Positions 24,689 through 32,550 of a stretch of 64,000 nucleotides of DNA are shown piece after piece; positions within the stretch are counted from its first letter, which is position 1, and each line of letters begins with the position of its first letter. The DNA is from JBFWRK01 sp050248955. Its GTDB lineage: Bacteria; Actinomycetota; Acidimicrobiia; Acidimicrobiales; Ilumatobacteraceae. Made by a program: the position numbers and the translations under genes. The stretch is taken from contig JBFWRK010000001.1 in the NCBI GenBank assembly GCA_050248955.1, positions 62,001 through 126,000 of the forward strand. The letters run 5' to 3'. Below the pieces are notes generated by a model that did not search any database, had not been told where the DNA came from, and saw nothing but the letters and a program-made list of their open reading frames with translations.

Positions 24689-25059
24689 CCACTACCAAGA
24701 AGGGAAGCACCGTGGCAGCAACCAAGAAGGCCGCACCGGCCAAGAAAGCGGCAGCCAAGAGGGCTGCACCCGCGAAGAAGGCTGCGGCCAAGAAGGCCGC
24801 ACCGGCGAAGAAGGCGGCCGCGAAGAGGGCTGCACCCGCGAAGAAGGCTGCGGCCAAGAAGGCCGCACCGGCGAAGAAGGCGGCCGCGAAGAAGGCTGCA
24901 CCCGCGAAGAAGGCTGCGGCCAAGAAGGCCGCACCGGCGAAGAAGGCGGCCGCGAAGAAGGCTGCACCGGCGAAGAAGGCGGCGGCCAAGAAGGCTGCAC
25001 CGGCGAAGAAGGCCGCAGCGAAGAAGGCCGCACCGGCCAAGCGCGCTGCGAAGAAGTAG
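24685..25059 (+). CDS. Lysine/alanine-repeat, histone H1-like DNA-binding protein
   Basis: Up to 124 residues composed almost entirely of an 11-residue unit, AAPAKKAAAK(K/R), about ten copies, strongly basic and disordered. It resembles the PAKK tail of mycobacterial HupB and eukaryotic H1 tails, which bind and compact DNA. The first possible start is the GTG at 24685 overlapping the HU stop. A second GTG at 24712 follows AAGAAGGGA by six bases and would give 115 residues. Co-translation with HU is likely. The 33-base repeats make copy number prone to change. Confidence 0.85.
   Translation: MTTTKKGSTVAATKKAAPAKKAAAKRAAPAKKAAAKKAAPAKKAAAKRAAPAKKAAAKKAAPAKKAAAKKAAPAKKAAAKKAAPAKKAAAKKAAPAKKAAAKKAAPAKKAAAKKAAPAKRAAKK
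24720..25045 (+). repeat. 33-bp coding repeats in the Lys/Ala-rich gene
   Basis: About ten direct repeats of a 33-base unit such as GCACCGGCGAAGAAGGCGGC plus CGCGAAGAAGGCT, differing mainly by AAG/AGG and synonymous changes. A longer 66-base alternation (GCACCCGCG... and GCACCGGCG...) is visible. Such arrays expand and contract by replication slippage, altering tail length. Confidence 0.85.
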
Positions 25060-25098
25060 TCCCCCACCCCGAAACCCACAGTGGTGCAGAGCGATGAC

Positions 25099-25123
25099 AG
25101 CGAGGGGCGTGATGCCCCTCGCT
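25099..25123 (+). terminator. Hairpin terminator after the HU operon
   Basis: AGCGAGGGGC and GCCCCTCGCT form a perfect ten-base-pair stem around GTGAT, 40 bases after the Lys/Ala-repeat gene stop. A short TTCG follows instead of a long T-run, which is common in high-GC genomes. Confidence 0.7.
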
Positions 25124-25151
25124 TTCGCGTGCCGCCGCCGGGCGGGCGATC

Positions 25152-25943
25152 ATGTCGGCCATGAACGACATCTGTGAGGACGCCGCTGCTGAACACGCCG
25201 TGCTGGACGAGCTCGTCGCGCCGCTCGTCGCCGCCGACTGGGACCGTGCGACACCCGCGGCGGGATGGTCGATCCGCGATCAGATCAGCCACCTGTGGTT
25301 CTTCGACCAACGGGCGACGATGGCGATGTCCGACGCGGCGCGCTTCGAGGCCGACAAGGCGGAGCTACTCGCGGGCGATCGCAACGTCGACGCGAGCGTC
25401 GACGTGGGCCGGTCGATCACTGCTGACGCGCTCCTCACCGTGTGGCGCGAGGACCGCGCCCGCATGCTCGATGTCGCGCGCTCGCTCGACCCGTCGGCAC
25501 GCGTGCCGTGGTACGGGCCGGCGATGGCCGCCCGCTCGTTCATCACTGCGCGGCTCATGGAGACGTGGGCACACGGGCAGGACGTCGCCGATGCGCTCGG
25601 CGTCGTCCGTCGGCCGACGCGAAGGCTCAAGCACGTCGCCCACATCGGCGTGCGGGCCCGACCGTTCAGCTACGCGATCCGTAACATGACCATGCCTGCC
25701 GTCGACGTGCACGTCCGCCTGCTCGGACCTGACGGGGACACCTGGACGTGGAACGATCCCGAGGCCGCTGACGTCGTGTCGGGACCGGCGCTCGACTTCT
25801 GCCTCGTCGTCACGCAGCGCCGGCACGTGAGCGACACCGCCCTCGCCGTCACGGGAGCTGCGGCCGAGGAGTGGATCGGCATCGCGCAAGCCTTCGCCGG
25901 CGCGCCGACACCCGGCCGACGCCCGCGACACGAGGCGAGCTGA
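25152..25943 (+). CDS. TIGR03084-family metal-binding protein (DinB/mycothiol S-transferase-like)
   Basis: 263 residues. The N-terminal half is a DinB-like four-helix bundle with WSIRDQISHLWFFDQRATMAMSD and METWAHGQDVADALG, providing His residues for a divalent metal as in mycothiol-dependent maleylpyruvate isomerases. The C-terminal half is the extension seen in the actinobacterial TIGR03084 family. It may be a mycothiol-dependent transferase, but no substrate is known. ATG at 25161 is an alternative start. The last codons and stop form the first copy of a tandem repeat that continues downstream. Confidence 0.8.
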   Translation: MSAMNDICEDAAAEHAVLDELVAPLVAADWDRATPAAGWSIRDQISHLWFFDQRATMAMSDAARFEADKAELLAGDRNVDASVDVGRSITADALLTVWREDRARMLDVARSLDPSARVPWYGPAMAARSFITARLMETWAHGQDVADALGVVRRPTRRLKHVAHIGVRARPFSYAIRNMTMPAVDVHVRLLGPDGDTWTWNDPEAADVVSGPALDFCLVVTQRRHVSDTALAVTGAAAEEWIGIAQAFAGAPTPGRRPRHEAS

Positions 25944-26022
25944 CGCCGGAACACGAGGCGAGCTGACGCCGCCGGAACACGAGGCGAGCTGACGCCGCCG
26001 GAACACGAGGCGAGTTGACGCC
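25925..26022. repeat. Tandem 26-bp repeat, about four copies
   Basis: GGAACACGAGGCGAGCTGAC followed by GCCGCC recurs with a 26-base period (starts near 25948, 25974 and 26000). A shorter, diverged first copy lies at 25925-25947 and contains the stop codon of the upstream gene. The last copy has GAGTTGAC instead of GAGCTGAC. The array fills the gap between two convergent genes. Confidence 0.9.
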
Positions 26023-26027
26023 GGCAG

Positions 26028-26804
26028 CTACAGATCGGTGATCCGCTTGAAGATCTCCGCTGCCGGTTTGCCGATCCGCGCGCCGCTCTCGGCGAGCCGC
26101 GCGATCACGCGGGAGCGGAACGCGGCGAGCTGATCGGCGTCGACGGCGCCCATCGTCGATTCGAACTGGCTCGCGTGCGCTTCGAGCGCGGCGAGCTTGG
26201 CCGAGACGGCGGCATCGCCGAGCGACTCGGCGTGATCGGGCTCGTCGGCTTCCCACAGCAGCAGCGTGTCGGGCCGGTGGTGGACGATGCCGTGCTCGGT
26301 GAAGAAGTGCGGATCGCGTGCGCCGACGATCGCGTCGCACGTGAGGAACCCGGCTGCCCGATGGTCGGGGTGCAGGCGGTAGCGCTTCCACGGGTCGTGG
26401 CCAAGCACGACCGACGGCTGCAGCGCACGGATCCAGCGAGCCACCTCGCTGGTGAGCGACCTGCTGTGGTCCAGCTCCCCGTCGACCTGACCGAGGAAGA
26501 TCACCTCGCCGCGACCACCCAACGCTGCTGCTGCGGCCCGCTGCTCCTCCTGGCGCGTCGTGACGAGCGCAGGCAGATCGGCATCGGCGTCCCAGGTCCC
26601 CTTCGAGCCGTCGGTCAGAACGAGGTGGTGCACGACGCAACCGGCGGCGGCCCACTTCGCCAGCGTCCCGCCGCAGCCGAACTCCACGTCGTCCGGGTGG
26701 GCGCCGATCGCCAGCGCGCTCGTCGGTGGCTCGATGTCCTCCGACCAGTCCGCGATCCGCGCCGAGGACGTCAGTGGCGGCTGGCCGGGTTCGTTGGCTC
26801 CCAC
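26028..26804 (-). CDS. PIG-L/LmbE-family deacetylase
   Basis: 258 residues. Zinc-site motifs AIGAHPDDVEFGCGG (about 31-45) and HPDHRAAG (near 150) identify a PIG-L N-acetylglucosaminyl-type deacetylase, the family of MshB and Mca in mycothiol metabolism. FFTEHGIVHHRPDTLLLWE and later residues agree. It could remove N-acetyl groups from a sugar conjugate; whether it is MshB/Mca is unclear. The GTG start at 26804 is preceded by AGGAGGTG, a near-ideal ribosome-binding site. The start overlaps the end of cofC by 34 bases, so the two are co-transcribed. Confidence 0.85.
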   Translation of the reverse strand: MGANEPGQPPLTSSARIADWSEDIEPPTSALAIGAHPDDVEFGCGGTLAKWAAAGCVVHHLVLTDGSKGTWDADADLPALVTTRQEEQRAAAAALGGRGEVIFLGQVDGELDHSRSLTSEVARWIRALQPSVVLGHDPWKRYRLHPDHRAAGFLTCDAIVGARDPHFFTEHGIVHHRPDTLLLWEADEPDHAESLGDAAVSAKLAALEAHASQFESTMGAVDADQLAAFRSRVIARLAESGARIGKPAAEIFKRITDL

Positions 26805-27373
26805 GGGAGCACCTCCTGGACTCTGCGGTCGGCGAGCTCCTCGGGCGTGTCGACGTCGAGCGCGAGGAACGGGTCGTGCACCACTCGTGCTTCGATGCCG
26901 AGCCGGCGGCACTCCGCGAGGTGGTGGTGGAACGAGCCGGCGCCGTACCCGAACTCGATCGGGATGCCGGCCGGCAGCGCGAGCACGTTCGTCCCGTCTT
27001 CGCGGTGGTCGGGGACGAGCGTCGCGACGACGGGATCCGCGAAGCGCCCGAGGTCGCTGGCGAGTGGCAGGTCGCTGTGGATGACGACAATGCTCCGGTA
27101 GCCCTTGCCCGACAGCGTCGCGAACCCATCGCCCACGGCGGCGTTGAGGCCACGCGCCGGTCGCCACAGCACGGATGCCCGGACCGACTCGGCCCAGCGG
27201 GCGACCGCGAGGTCGTCGCAGACGACGAACACCGGGTGCGGTGCCGCGGCATCGACGACTCGGCCGGCCATCCAACGCGCGAGTCGTGCCCGCTCGTCGT
27301 CGGTCAACGCGGGGCGGAGCCGCTTCTTCGCCTCGTGGAACGCCTTCACCGGGAGGAGGACGGCGACCTGCAC
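26771..27373 (-). CDS. cofC: 2-phospho-L-lactate/PEP guanylyltransferase (F420 biosynthesis)
   Basis: 200 residues of the CofC/FbiD nucleotidyltransferase family. The start VAVLLPVKAFHEAKKRLRPAL contains the Gly/Pro-Lys-rich GTP-binding loop, followed by VVCDDLAVARWA and IHSDLPLASDLG with the metal-binding Asp. It makes the phosphoenolpyruvyl- or lactyl-diphosphoguanosine used by CofD/FbiA, so the host probably makes F420. The GTG start has TAGCAT (reverse strand, 27380-27385) six bases upstream. It is divergent from gpsA, a neighbour seen also in mycobacteria (Rv2983/Rv2982c). Confidence 0.9.
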   Translation of the reverse strand: MQVAVLLPVKAFHEAKKRLRPALTDDERARLARWMAGRVVDAAAPHPVFVVCDDLAVARWAESVRASVLWRPARGLNAAVGDGFATLSGKGYRSIVVIHSDLPLASDLGRFADPVVATLVPDHREDGTNVLALPAGIPIEFGYGAGSFHHHLAECRRLGIEARVVHDPFLALDVDTPEELADRRVQEVLPWEPTNPASRH

Positions 27374-27413
27374 GGGGTCATGCTAGGAGGCCAGGCTGTC
27401 TACGCTGCCGACG

Positions 27414-28418
27414 ATGCGGATCCGCGTTGCCGTCATCGGCGCAGGGTCCTGGGGTACGACGGTTGCCGCGCTCGCCGCGACGAACACGCCGACCGTCCTC
27501 TGGGCCCGCCGTCCCGAGCTCGCCGAGCAGATCAACACGGCGCACGTGAACGGTGACTACCTGCCCACGTTCCAGTTGCCCGACGTGCTGCAGGCGACCG
27601 CGGACATCGAGGAAGCGATCACGCACGCTGACGTCGTCGTGATGGCGGTCCCGTCGCACGGCTTCCGTGCCGTGCTCGAGGACGTCGCGCTGCACCTGCG
27701 TCCCTGGGTGCCGGTGGTGAGCCTCGCCAAAGGGCTCGAGCAGGGGACGCTCAAGCGGATGAGCGAGGTCGCCCACGAGGTGCTGCCCGGCCACCCCGTC
27801 GCCGTGCTCACCGGGCCGAACCTGGCGAAGGAGGTGCTCGCCGGGCAACCGGCGGCGAGCGTGGTGGCGATCGCCGACGCGGTTATCGCCGCGGAGCTGC
27901 AACGGATCTTCGCCACGATGCGGCTGCGGGTGTACACGAACCCCGACATGATCGGCTGCGAGGTCGCGGGCGTCGTCAAGAACGTCATTGCGATCGCGTC
28001 GGGGATGGCAGAGGGGATGGGGTTCGGTGACAACACTCGGGCGACGCTGATCACGCGCGGGCTCGCCGAGATGAGCCGACTCGGCGCCGCGCTCGGCGCC
28101 CAGCCGCTCACGTTCTCCGGGCTGGCCGGGATGGGCGACCTCATCGCGACCTGCAGCTCGCGACAGAGCCGCAACAACATGGTCGGTTTCGAGCTCGGCA
28201 AGGGGAGGGCGATCGACGACATCGTCGGCGAGATGACGATGGTGGCGGAAGGCGTGAAGTCGTGCGCGTCGGTGCTCTCGCTCGCCGAGGCGCACCACGT
28301 CGAGATGCCGATCACCGAGCAGGTGGTCGAGGTCTGCCACCGCGGGCGTTCAGCGGTCGAGGCGCTCTCGCTCCTGATGCAGCGGGGCGGCAAACCCGAG
28401 CTCGAAGGCATCGCCTGA
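27414..28418 (+). CDS. gpsA: Glycerol-3-phosphate dehydrogenase [NAD(P)+]
   Basis: 334 residues. VAVIGAGSWGTTVAALAA is the NAD(P) site, SLAKGLEQGTL and LTGPNLAKEVLAGQPAAS the middle motifs, and EVAGVVKNVIAIASGMAEGMGFGDNTRA carries the catalytic Lys and the substrate-binding region. It reduces dihydroxyacetone phosphate to sn-glycerol-3-phosphate for phospholipid synthesis. Length is normal. TACGCT (27401-27406) is seven bases ahead of the ATG, suggesting leaderless transcription. Only 40 bases separate it from the divergent cofC start. Confidence 0.96.
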   Translation: MRIRVAVIGAGSWGTTVAALAATNTPTVLWARRPELAEQINTAHVNGDYLPTFQLPDVLQATADIEEAITHADVVVMAVPSHGFRAVLEDVALHLRPWVPVVSLAKGLEQGTLKRMSEVAHEVLPGHPVAVLTGPNLAKEVLAGQPAASVVAIADAVIAAELQRIFATMRLRVYTNPDMIGCEVAGVVKNVIAIASGMAEGMGFGDNTRATLITRGLAEMSRLGAALGAQPLTFSGLAGMGDLIATCSSRQSRNNMVGFELGKGRAIDDIVGEMTMVAEGVKSCASVLSLAEAHHVEMPITEQVVEVCHRGRSAVEALSLLMQRGGKPELEGIA

Positions 28419-28464
28419 TCCGCGGACTTGGTGCTCGCTGCGCCGCACTGCGAGCGTTCCGGTC

Positions 28465-29637
28465 ATGACGACCATCGGTGTGCTCGGTCGCGCCTGGCGG
28501 GCGGACGTGACGGCCTGGGGCGCCATCGATCCATGGCACGGTACGCACCGGCTCGACTGGTGGATCGCCGCCGACGACCGTTGGCACGTCCCCGAGAACG
28601 AGCCCACGTTGCGCCAGCGGCGCCTCGATGGCGCGCCGGTGGTCGAGACGCGCGTGAAGGTGCCGACCGGCGACGTCGTCCAGCGGGTGTACGCGGTGGC
28701 GGACGAGGGTGGGCTCACGATCGTCGAGTTCGAGAACGCATCGACCCTGCCGGTCGCGATCGCGCTCAGCCATCCCGACGTGCTCACGGTGCGGCCACCG
28801 GCGGATGTGCCGATCCAGGGGATCGAACTGCCGCAGGGCGCGATCGTGCTGCCGCTCGGCCACCAGAGCACCCTGCAGGTCGCGGTCGCTCACGATGGTC
28901 GTCGCGGCGGCGTGCTCCCCGGCGAGCTGCCGACGGCGCTGCAGGTCGCGCGCGGTTGGCTCGTGCAGATGGAGCGGGCGTCGCGCCTCGTCCTGCCGGA
29001 CGACTCGTGGACGGAGCGCGTCGTCGCCGCCCGGTGCGATCTCGCGCTCGCCGGGCTCGACGCACCCGAGGACGACCCGGTGGCGTTCCTCCTCGGCGCG
29101 CACGAGCTCAGCCGGCTCGGCGCGCCGGTCGACGACTGGATCCCGATGGTGATCGACGCTGCCGAGACGATCGCGCGGAGCTCGGCCCGCGCCGGTGGGC
29201 CGACGTGGGACGAGGACCGCGCGCTCGTCGCGACCGTCGCGCTGCTCGCCGCTGCGCACGAATCACGCGGCATGGCCGACGTCCGCGCGCTCCGGGTGCG
29301 ACTCGGCGACCGCCGCAGCGCGGCGCTGACGCCGCCGGACGGCGTTCGCGTCGTGGCCTGGGTCGAGGATCAACTCGCCCGCCCGCGTGCCGACGGGTCG
29401 TGCGCGCTCCTCCCCGCGGCGTTCCCTGCGTCCTGGCTCGGGGTGAACCTGGAGTGCTACCGGCTGCCGGCCGGCGACGGCGCCGATCTCTCGTACGCGT
29501 TGCGGTGGCACGGCGAGCGCCCTGCGTTGCTGTGGGAGCTGCACGGCGCGCCGTCGATGCGCCTCACGGGTGGCGCCGCCGATCCCGCGTGGTCGACCAC
29601 CGATCCGCAGGGCGAAGCGCTGCTCGCTGCGCCCTGA
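28465..29637 (+). CDS. Conserved hypothetical protein, unknown function
   Basis: 390 residues I cannot assign. It lacks a signal peptide and membrane segments. The N-terminal half (RLDWWIAADDRWHVPENEPTLRQ, VQRVYAVADEGGLTIVEFEN) looks β-rich and contains many Trp and charged residues. The C-terminal half is Ala/Leu-rich with HELSRLG, TIARSSAR and LLAAAHESRGM helices, which could be an α/α-toroid as in glycoside hydrolases or terpene-cyclase-like folds. It sits between gpsA and a secernin-like peptidase with 46- and 17-base gaps, so it may be in one operon. It is intact and has normal local base use. Confidence 0.7.
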   Translation: MTTIGVLGRAWRADVTAWGAIDPWHGTHRLDWWIAADDRWHVPENEPTLRQRRLDGAPVVETRVKVPTGDVVQRVYAVADEGGLTIVEFENASTLPVAIALSHPDVLTVRPPADVPIQGIELPQGAIVLPLGHQSTLQVAVAHDGRRGGVLPGELPTALQVARGWLVQMERASRLVLPDDSWTERVVAARCDLALAGLDAPEDDPVAFLLGAHELSRLGAPVDDWIPMVIDAAETIARSSARAGGPTWDEDRALVATVALLAAAHESRGMADVRALRVRLGDRRSAALTPPDGVRVVAWVEDQLARPRADGSCALLPAAFPASWLGVNLECYRLPAGDGADLSYALRWHGERPALLWELHGAPSMRLTGGAADPAWSTTDPQGEALLAAP

Positions 29638-29654
29638 CCATACGCTGGACGTCC

Positions 29655-30731
29655 ATGTGCGACTGCCTCGTCGCCCTCCCGGCGGCAACGGGCACCGATG
29701 TGTGCCTCTTCGCCAAGAACTCCGACCGGCCGCCGACGGAGCCCCAGGACGTCGGCTGGTACCCGCCGCGCATCGATCGCGGCCGCCAGCGCGTGACGCA
29801 CATCGAGATCGACCCGTTCCGGGGTGAGACGCTCGGTTGCGTGCTGTCCAGGCCGCGTTGGTGCTGGGGCGCCGAGCACGGTGTGAACGAGGCCGGCGTC
29901 GCCATCGGCAACGAGGCGATCTACACGACGCTCGATCCGCGGTCGGCGGCGCCTGCGCTCATCGGCATGGATCTCGTGCGCCTCGCGTTGGAGCGTGCCA
30001 CGTCGGCGACCGGCGCCGTGGAGGTGCTCACCTCGCTGCTCGAGGCGCACGGGCAGGGTGGGAGCGGCCATGATCCGACCATCGGCGATCGCCCCTACTG
30101 GTCGAGCTTCCTCGTCGCCGACCCGCGCGAGGCGTGGGTGGTCGAGACGAGCGGCACCGCGTGGGCCGCCGAGCAGGTGCCGGTGACACCGGCCCCGGAC
30201 CCGGTTCCTGGTCCGGCGCCGCTCGCTCGTGGTGCGACGAGGGCGATCTCGAACCGGACGACGATCCCGTCGTTCGATGCGGAGCACCGCCACCCGCGAC
30301 AACGGGTCGAGCAGCTCGTCGATCCGCGCTGGCATGCGTCGCAGGAGGTGCTGCGCCGCCGACCCGTCAGCCTGGACTCGCTGCGTCGCCACCTGCGTTC
30401 GCACGACTCGTGCGGCCAGCCGGGATGGTCCGTGTGCATGCACGTAGACGGCGTCGAGGCGACGACCGCGTCGATGATCGCCGAGCTCGCGCCTGGAGGC
30501 CGCCCGAGCCGGGCCTGGCTCCTCCTCGGTTCGCCGTGCGCCGGCGTCTACGTGCCGACGGTGGTCGGCGAACCGTTCATCGCAACGCCGTGGGAGCGCT
30601 GGGCGGGGATCGGGCCCGAGCACCGCGATGCGCTCGACGAGCTCGAGGTCTGGCTCGAGGCGGAGTGCCCTCCTGCAGCAGATGCCTGGCGGCTCGCCGA
30701 CGAGACGCTCGACCGGCTGCTCGCAGCCTGA
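29655..30731 (+). CDS. Secernin/peptidase C69-like Ntn hydrolase
   Basis: 358 residues. The N-terminus MCDCLVALPAATGTDVCLFAKNSDRPPTE matches the secernin branch of peptidase family C69: a Cys that becomes the N-terminal nucleophile, and the AKNSDR motif. RPRWCWGAEHGVNEAGVAIGNEAIYT and a later AISNRTTI also agree. It probably hydrolyses an amide bond in a small molecule or dipeptide; secernins themselves lack a proven reaction. TACGCT (29641-29646) lies eight bases before the ATG. Which Cys (2 or 4) becomes the nucleophile needs structure comparison. Confidence 0.83.
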   Translation: MCDCLVALPAATGTDVCLFAKNSDRPPTEPQDVGWYPPRIDRGRQRVTHIEIDPFRGETLGCVLSRPRWCWGAEHGVNEAGVAIGNEAIYTTLDPRSAAPALIGMDLVRLALERATSATGAVEVLTSLLEAHGQGGSGHDPTIGDRPYWSSFLVADPREAWVVETSGTAWAAEQVPVTPAPDPVPGPAPLARGATRAISNRTTIPSFDAEHRHPRQRVEQLVDPRWHASQEVLRRRPVSLDSLRRHLRSHDSCGQPGWSVCMHVDGVEATTASMIAELAPGGRPSRAWLLLGSPCAGVYVPTVVGEPFIATPWERWAGIGPEHRDALDELEVWLEAECPPAADAWRLADETLDRLLAA

Positions 30732-30748
30732 GCCGGCCGTACCGTTCG

Positions 30749-31519
30749 TCACGGTGCCGGTTCGAGCACCACGGGGTCGCCTGCCGATACGTGCCCGGGT
30801 TCCAGCACCGTCGCGTAGACGCGGCTGACGGGGCCGCGCTCGTGATGGATGCGCCCCATGTCGCGATCGAGGAACGAGAAGGCGATGTTGCGGCACGGCA
30901 GCGCGAACACGGATGCCTGCGCGAGCGCGGTGCCGATGCGCAAGCGGACACCGGCGCGCACGTCGGCCCACTCGAGGCCGGCGACGGTGATGTTCTCGCC
31001 CGCCGCACCCGGGGTCACCGGATGGCCCTCCGCTCGCAACGCTTCGATCACCTCGGCGCTCCAGATGCACAGCGCCTGCCACGGCCGCCCGTGGTGGAGG
31101 CGCGTCTTCTGCCGATCGCCGACCACACCGCCGAACCCGATCTCGACCGCCTCGCGGGCTTGCTTAGGGACGCCGCCGTCGGAGAGGTGGAGGTGGCGTG
31201 CGGAGCCCTCGACGGTCGCGGGAAGCTGGCCGGCGGCGCGCAACGCGTCGCTCCCGGCCGCGAGCCCGCTCATCACGGCGTCGAGCAGGCTCACGACCTG
31301 CTCGTCGCGCAACGAGCCGGAGGCCAGGGCCGCGGCCGCGATCCCACCCAGCCGGTCCAGGAGAGCGTCGTCGTGCGGGGCGGATGCCGGAACGCCGAGC
31401 GTCGCGGCGAACGTCGACGCCAACGCCGCTGCGACCGGCGCCGCGACCGACTCGTCCCGTCCCTCCGTGAGCTGGCCCCAGAGCGCATCCAGGTGCACGA
31501 ACGTCTTGCGGGCGTCCAT
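30749..31519 (-). CDS. MOSC-domain protein with unknown N-terminal helical extension
   Basis: 256 residues. The C-terminal 150 residues are a MOSC domain: LHLSDGGVPKQAREAVEIGF, GDRQKTRLHHGRPWQALCIW, VTPGAAGENITVAGLEWADVRAG and the key cysteine in FALPCRNIAFSF. MOSC domains carry sulfur or handle molybdenum-cofactor ligands. The first 105 residues (MDARKTFVHLDALWGQL...) are helical and match nothing I recognise. I chose ATG 31519, though the frame stays open further left, with a possible GTG at 31552. The SDR gene ends 86 bases upstream on the same strand. Confidence 0.8.
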   Translation of the reverse strand: MDARKTFVHLDALWGQLTEGRDESVAAPVAAALASTFAATLGVPASAPHDDALLDRLGGIAAAALASGSLRDEQVVSLLDAVMSGLAAGSDALRAAGQLPATVEGSARHLHLSDGGVPKQAREAVEIGFGGVVGDRQKTRLHHGRPWQALCIWSAEVIEALRAEGHPVTPGAAGENITVAGLEWADVRAGVRLRIGTALAQASVFALPCRNIAFSFLDRDMGRIHHERGPVSRVYATVLEPGHVSAGDPVVLEPAP

Positions 31520-31605
31520 GCGGGAGAACCGATGCGGCCCGACGGCGAACACGTCCGGAACCTTAGGCCCGCCCGGCGCACGGTCCCCGGCCGTGCACCG
31601 GCGGG

Positions 31606-32484
31606 TCAGCCCTGCGGGCTGATGTCGAGCCCGAACAAGTCCTGGAACTGCGCGTAGTAGTCCGCGTCGTCCGCGTAGCGCCCCAGCTCGACCCAGTCCT
31701 CGTCCGACATCCGCGCCCGTCCGACCGTGATCTCCTCGGCACCCCACGAGACGGGGTAGCGGAGCTTCGGCTGCTCGGTCGTGATCGCGTGGTGGATGAT
31801 CCGGGCGACCTCGAACGGATCGGAGGCGTTGGCGATGCCGGCGGCGTAGAACTGGAACATCCGGCGGTAGTGCGCTTCGTACGCTCCCGAGTCGTTCGGC
31901 ATGTCGATGTTCTTGGCGAAGATCGCCGACTTCGTCACGCCGGGCTCGATGATCGCGACACGGATCCCGAACGGGGCGAGCTCCTGCGCGAGGCCTTCGC
32001 TCACGCCCTCGAGGGCCCACTTCGCCGCGGAGTACGGCGACTGTGCGAGCGCCGCGATGCGCCCGGCGATGGACGTGATGTTCACGATGCAGCCGCTGCC
32101 CCGTTCCCGCATCTGCGGCAGCACCGCCTGGGTGCAGCGGATCGCGCCGCAGAGGTCGATGTTCATCACGTCGAGGTAGCGCGAGGCGGGACAATCCTCG
32201 GCGACCGCGTTGCCGCCGACTCCGGCGTTGTTGACCATCACGTCGACGCGTCCTGCGCGATCGAAGATCTCCGCGAACCCGTCCGCGACCGAGGCATCGT
32301 CCCCGATGTCCATCCGCACGAGCGGGACCTCCACCCCTGCCTCCGCAGCCATCGTGCGGAGCTTGCCGGCGCTGTCCGGGTTGCGCACGGTCCCGAAGAC
32401 GTCGTGACCCTGCTGGGCGAGGTGGATGGCGGTGGCGCGCCCGATGCCGGAGTTGGCACCGGTGACGACGGAGACGGTCGGCAT
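31606..32484 (-). CDS. Short-chain dehydrogenase/reductase
   Basis: 292-residue classical SDR. TGANSGIGRATAIHLAQQGHDV binds the cofactor (TGxxxGIG; Arg-rich neighbours suggest NADP), VMVNNAGVGGNA is the NNAG motif, and the Ser in NITSIAG plus YSAAKWALEG provides the Ser-Tyr-Lys triad. The long C-terminal part (about 190-292) is like SDRs acting on lipids or retinoid-like substrates. Substrate unknown. TAGTGT (reverse strand, 32493-32498) is eight bases from the ATG. Confidence 0.9.
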   Translation of the reverse strand: MPTVSVVTGANSGIGRATAIHLAQQGHDVFGTVRNPDSAGKLRTMAAEAGVEVPLVRMDIGDDASVADGFAEIFDRAGRVDVMVNNAGVGGNAVAEDCPASRYLDVMNIDLCGAIRCTQAVLPQMRERGSGCIVNITSIAGRIAALAQSPYSAAKWALEGVSEGLAQELAPFGIRVAIIEPGVTKSAIFAKNIDMPNDSGAYEAHYRRMFQFYAAGIANASDPFEVARIIHHAITTEQPKLRYPVSWGAEEITVGRARMSDEDWVELGRYADDADYYAQFQDLFGLDISPQG

Positions 32485-32550
32485 GGCCGCGCACACTACG
32501 ACGTGCCGCTGAGTGCCTGGCGCCCGCCGCGCGGATAGCGTCCGGCCGCT

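Noticed and set aside
24671..24690. Programmed -1 frameshift joining HU to the Lys/Ala tail
   Set aside because: The AAG-AAG-AAG-TGA context lacks a good slippery heptamer (re-pairing on GAA would be poor). Coupled re-initiation at the overlapping GTG, or the later GTG with its own ribosome-binding site, is simpler.
30749..32494. Single 581-codon reverse frame spanning MOSC and SDR genes
   Set aside because: The SDR is read in another frame with its own start and stop. The extension upstream of residue 1 of the MOSC protein is out-of-frame SDR sequence, not a fusion.
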